Assembly: GCA_963836905.1 (NCBI GenBank)
Contig: CAWIKY010000006.1
Span: 1,364,001-1,428,000, forward strand
Direction of reading: 5' to 3'
Source: CAWIKY01 sp963836905
GTDB lineage: Bacteria; Pseudomonadota; Alphaproteobacteria; Caulobacterales; Hyphomonadaceae
Length of the DNA stretch: 64,000 bases
Shown: piece after piece, positions 63,867 through 64,000 of the stretch
How positions within the stretch are numbered: the first letter of the stretch is position 1
How the letters are laid out: each line of letters begins with the position of its first letter
The notes under the pieces: generated by a model
Database searches by the model: none
What the model was told of the DNA's origin: nothing
Seen by the model: the letters and a program-made list of their open reading frames with translations, nothing else
Program-made: the position numbers and the translations under genes

Positions 63867-64000
63867 AGCGAGCCTCCTCCGGAATGACTCTCGAAACGCA
63901 GAAAGCGAGAGCGCTCGAACTCATTCTCGAGACCTGGGACCGCGCTCTTGCCGAAGGTATCGAGCCGGACCTTCTCGCGTCATCGGCAATCTTTGCGGCT
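63863..64000 (+). CDS. Hypothetical protein (partial, runs off the window)
   Basis: 46 residues visible, MKRASSGMTLETQKARALELILETWDR..., helical, cytoplasmic, unrecognised. ATGA overlap with the TIGR02301 gene shows co-translation; an internal ATG at residue 8 is an alternative start. Confidence 0.7.
   Translation, partial: MKRASSGMTLETQKARALELILETWDRALAEGIEPDLLASSAIFAA

Overview
The window is about 64 kb of gene-dense, moderately GC-rich chromosome from an alphaproteobacterium. The amidase-PBP1A operon divergent from RNase E, the MreBCD-PBP2-RodA cluster, the XseB-IspA-Dxs order, a TIGR02301-type protein and an acid-rich RNase E S1 insert together suggest the Caulobacterales/Hyphomonadaceae/Parvularculaceae area. 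This placement is inferred from gene content and order only. I see no tRNA or rRNA genes, insertion sequences, phage genes or CRISPR array; the window reads as core chromosome with some catabolic genes mixed in.

Layout. 1-8 kb: cell-wall genes (PBP1A, amidase) divergent from rne, then a secreted M48 protease and a DsbA-like thiol oxidoreductase. 8-12 kb: two tandem hotdog thioesterases, a flavin monooxygenase with inverted repeats in front of it, a ferredoxin-NADP reductase, a chorismate mutase and an orphan Hpt protein. 12.5-18 kb: a membrane-anchored coiled-coil protein, and an MCE/Mla-type lipid transport operon (permease with STAS domain, ATPase, MCE protein, lipoprotein). 18-24 kb: an APH-type kinase operon with a lipocalin-like protein and a small helical protein, divergent from a thioesterase-DUF423-alpha/beta hydrolase operon; then a lipoprotein and prolyl aminopeptidase. 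24-31.4 kb: a sodium symporter and the rod-shape operon mreBCD-mrdA-rodA. 31.6-40 kb: hypothetical genes, a TlpA-like thioredoxin with a haloalkane dehalogenase, a TonB-dependent receptor, release factor 3 and a soluble sugar dehydrogenase. 40-51.6 kb, all minus strand: methyltransferase, acyl-CoA synthetase, dxs-ispA-xseB, phosphatase, FemAB-like acyltransferase, signal peptidase I, MBL hydrolase and acyl-CoA dehydrogenase. 51.7-58 kb: YceI, a cytochrome b561-YceI fusion, Sua5/TsaC, an FAD oxidase, YaaA and a patatin. 58-64 kb: rsmD, tadA, a TauE/SafE permease, acyl-CoA dehydrogenase, SDR, a small acidic lipoprotein, nitronate monooxygenase and TIGR02301.

The most striking feature of the sequence is a series of at least eleven single-base frameshifts in nine otherwise intact genes: the coiled-coil gene, mlaF, mlaE, pip, the MBL hydrolase, rsmD twice, tadA twice, the acyl-CoA dehydrogenase and the SDR. 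In each case the family-typical protein continues in another frame with nothing lost. Several indels lie in short homopolymers and one hits tadA, which is normally essential. Uncorrected sequencing or assembly errors are therefore the simplest explanation, and the gene entries give the restored proteins.

I do not find a convincing undescribed system. The best candidates for a second look are the APH kinase/lipocalin/small-protein operon (18.0-20.7 kb), possibly linked to the acyl-CoA dehydrogenase-SDR pair at 59.8-62.0 kb; the paired inverted repeats in front of the Hpt gene; the two inverted repeats upstream of the flavin monooxygenase; and the b561-YceI fusion next to a free YceI.
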